From: Alisma plantago-aquatica
Lineage: Eukaryota; Streptophyta; Magnoliopsida; Alismatales; Alismataceae
Reading direction: 5' to 3'
NCBI GenBank assembly: GCA_963693085.1
Contig: OY856411.1
Span: forward strand, 63,968,001 to 64,032,000
Length of the DNA: 64,000 nucleotides
The position numbers were made by a program, and so were the translations under genes. Shown here piece by piece: positions 62,206 through 64,000 of this stretch (the stretch's first letter is position 1; every line of letters starts with the position of its first letter). The notes beneath the pieces were generated by a model that was not told where the DNA came from, searched no databases, and saw nothing but the letters and a program-made list of their open reading frames with translations.

Positions 62206-64000
62206 TGTGATGCCCCGATCCCCGTGCCATCTCTAATGACCTCGAAGACCCGGGAGTCACCCTTGGTAAACCGCTCTTAACTTTTTCTTTTCTTGATCAC
62301 TTAAATTAACTTAACTGAAAACCATAAAATTTGAATAGCATCGAATTATAATAAAACTGCAGAAGCGAATTTCCATAAATTTTACTAAGAAGAAAAGGAA
62401 GTTTACTCGACATATTACATTTCTCATGCGGAATATAAAGCACTGCAGATAATTGAAAACTAACAACATATTTCACCACATTCTCTATCTAACCCACCAC
62501 ATGCCCAAGGACTGAGGGGAAAGGACTAAGAGACCTCTAACTAACTACTAACTACCTTCTATGTACTCGAGTAATACGATCCTTCAGCCTCCTCGTGCTG
62601 ACATTGACCTAAAAATTTTTTCAGTAGGTTGGTGAGCTACTGTCTCAGTGAGTAGAATTTCACCCAATAATCACAAAAAAACTCATTTGCTTTTATTATT
62701 CAGATTAATATACAAGAAATACTACACGGAGCAGGTCTAAGCAGTTTAATTTAAATAACAGAAGATGTCAACATTTCATTATGATAATAATTGATGAAAA
62801 ATTATAAATACAATTAAATAACAGAAATACTAAAATTCCTCATAAGAACAATTGTTGTGAAGCTAACTCATATCTTTCTTAACTCTTTAACTTATAAAAA
62901 CTCTGTGAACCTATATGAACACATTTTATCTTATGCCCTGATCATATGCAGTGTACTCCGCATATGAAGATCCGTAGCGAACTACGATCCCACCGTACAA
63001 GTCTTAGCGACACACCCGAGAAATACTAAGTCTGACTTCCCGTCCTTGTCTGCTACAGGACCCACAGGCTCTCTGGCCTCGCGGCACTCGCAAATGGGTG
63101 CACGCTAGACTCCTCCTCTGGCTGAGTACACAGGCGGAGGGTCTCTAAGTCTCTGACCACCTGGGTGTATCCCCAGGGTTGAGCCGGGACATGTCTCCGA
63201 CCACCTGGGCTTATCCCCAGGGTTGAGTCGGGACACTACCTCGAGTGTCCGACCACCTGGGTGTATCCCCAGGGTTGAGCCGGGACCCTACCTCTCAGCC
63301 CTCGTGTCACCGAGACATTCGGTAAGTGTTGGACACGAGTCTCCGACCACCTGGGCGTATACCCAAGGTTGGGCAGTTTCACCCCTAAGGCACAGATCTC
63401 TCAAAGGGGTTCTAGGTGTCAGGGCCCTTATTCTAATATTTTATTAAATCTAGAAACCTCTTACTACATTGTATCTCTCTCTTACTTGTTCTGGACTTTG
63501 CTATCTCTATGGTACCGAGTCTATTTACTTGAACTTTACAACACGACATGAATATCATTCTAAATTTGACAGAGTTGTATATTCAAAATGCTATAGTATA
63601 CTGAGAAATCATCATACTATACATGCAGGCAAACTAAAATTCTTAAATAGGCAGAATGCATGTCAATTTGGCACTTTGTGCACTAAAATCATGCAATTAA
63701 ACTATTAAGCATCACCACATCTCATACTGAGAATTTTGATATCAAAATACTTGATTCATTGAACACCCTATCCTTAGGGTTTCAGTTACCTCATTCACTT
63801 ATCACATGGCAACACCCTATCCTTAGGGTTTCAGTTACCTCATCTAGTTGATTGCAGTTCAAATCACAATACGATATCATTCTAGAACTGTCAGAGTAGT
63901 ACACTCAAAATCACTGTAAATACTGAGAAATTCTTATATCATGCATGCAGGCAGATTTAAAATTCATAAATAACAATATTCATATCAACTTGGCATATCT
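62206..64000 (-). repeat. 5' LTR of Tekay-like element (cut by window end)
   Basis: TGTGATGCCCCGATCCC onward matches 55176-56990 at about 97% by eye. By comparison with the complete LTR about 1.9 kb more lies beyond the window. The repeat array at 63140-63375 is conserved. Confidence 0.9.

Larger units (their letters stand above)
55176..64000 (-). mobile_element. Tekay/Del-like gypsy element, minus strand, internally deleted (right end outside window)
   Basis: A complete 3' LTR (55176-58896), polypurine tract, broken integrase and RNase H, a primer-binding site (62187-62198) and the first 1.8 kb of the 5' LTR are present. LTR ends are TGTGACGCCCC (as read on +) and ATAACA. No gag, protease or RT palm motif is found in the 1.8 kb between RNase H and the primer site, so most of the coding region has been lost or replaced. 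The two LTR parts differ at roughly 40-50 of 1,800 positions by eye, so insertion was fairly recent compared with the decay of the coding region. Confidence 0.88.

Overview
The window is nuclear DNA of a flowering plant with a repeat-rich genome. The grounds are plant-type Ty1/copia and Ty3/gypsy retrotransposons primed by initiator-Met tRNA, a plant L1-like LINE, a tRNA-derived SINE, and a single intronless plant transcription-factor gene (TCP family) standing alone in about 64 kb. AT-rich intergenic DNA, many AT/AC microsatellites and deep nesting of elements suggest a genome dominated by long terminal repeat (LTR) elements. The species cannot be fixed from the sequence.

Layout. 1-8955: a decayed gypsy chromovirus on the + strand (its 5' LTR is cut by the window start), inserted into the 5' LTR of a copia element whose visible part is 8956-17184. 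That copia element sits in the gag of a minus-strand Athila/Tat-like gypsy element (17185-19579: gag remnant, primer-binding site, 5' LTR). 19580-22036 looks like another old LTR and contains a SINE. 22602-22731 is a compound AC/AT microsatellite, followed by 4.5 kb of AT-rich DNA with no recognisable gene. 27293-42345 is a ~430-bp tandem duplication whose second unit was split by a nearly full-length L1-like LINE (27820-42030). The LINE is itself split by an 8.3-kb non-autonomous LTR element with 3.1-kb LTRs (31974-40299, 5-bp target duplication GCCAC). 42.7-47.7 kb holds a candidate MITE, two long microsatellites and a possible hAT-like non-autonomous transposon.

The only convincing host gene is a class I TCP transcription factor (49792-51090, +). 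Downstream, 52405-54001 is the 3' LTR of a second Athila/Tat-like element and carries five near-perfect short hairpins. From 55176 to beyond the window end lies a minus-strand Tekay/Del-like gypsy element with 3.7-kb LTRs. Its LTRs are about 97% identical by eye where both are visible, but its coding region keeps only broken RNase H and integrase.

No element here encodes a complete set of proteins; most appear to have been moved, or last moved, by proteins made elsewhere. The most unusual signal is the recurrence of short palindrome arrays inside LTRs of unrelated families (Athila/Tat-like and copia), together with a telo-box cluster in the LTR of the first gypsy element. Coordinates of element ends were read by eye from paired LTRs, primer-binding sites and polypurine tracts; those marked approximate may shift by some bases.
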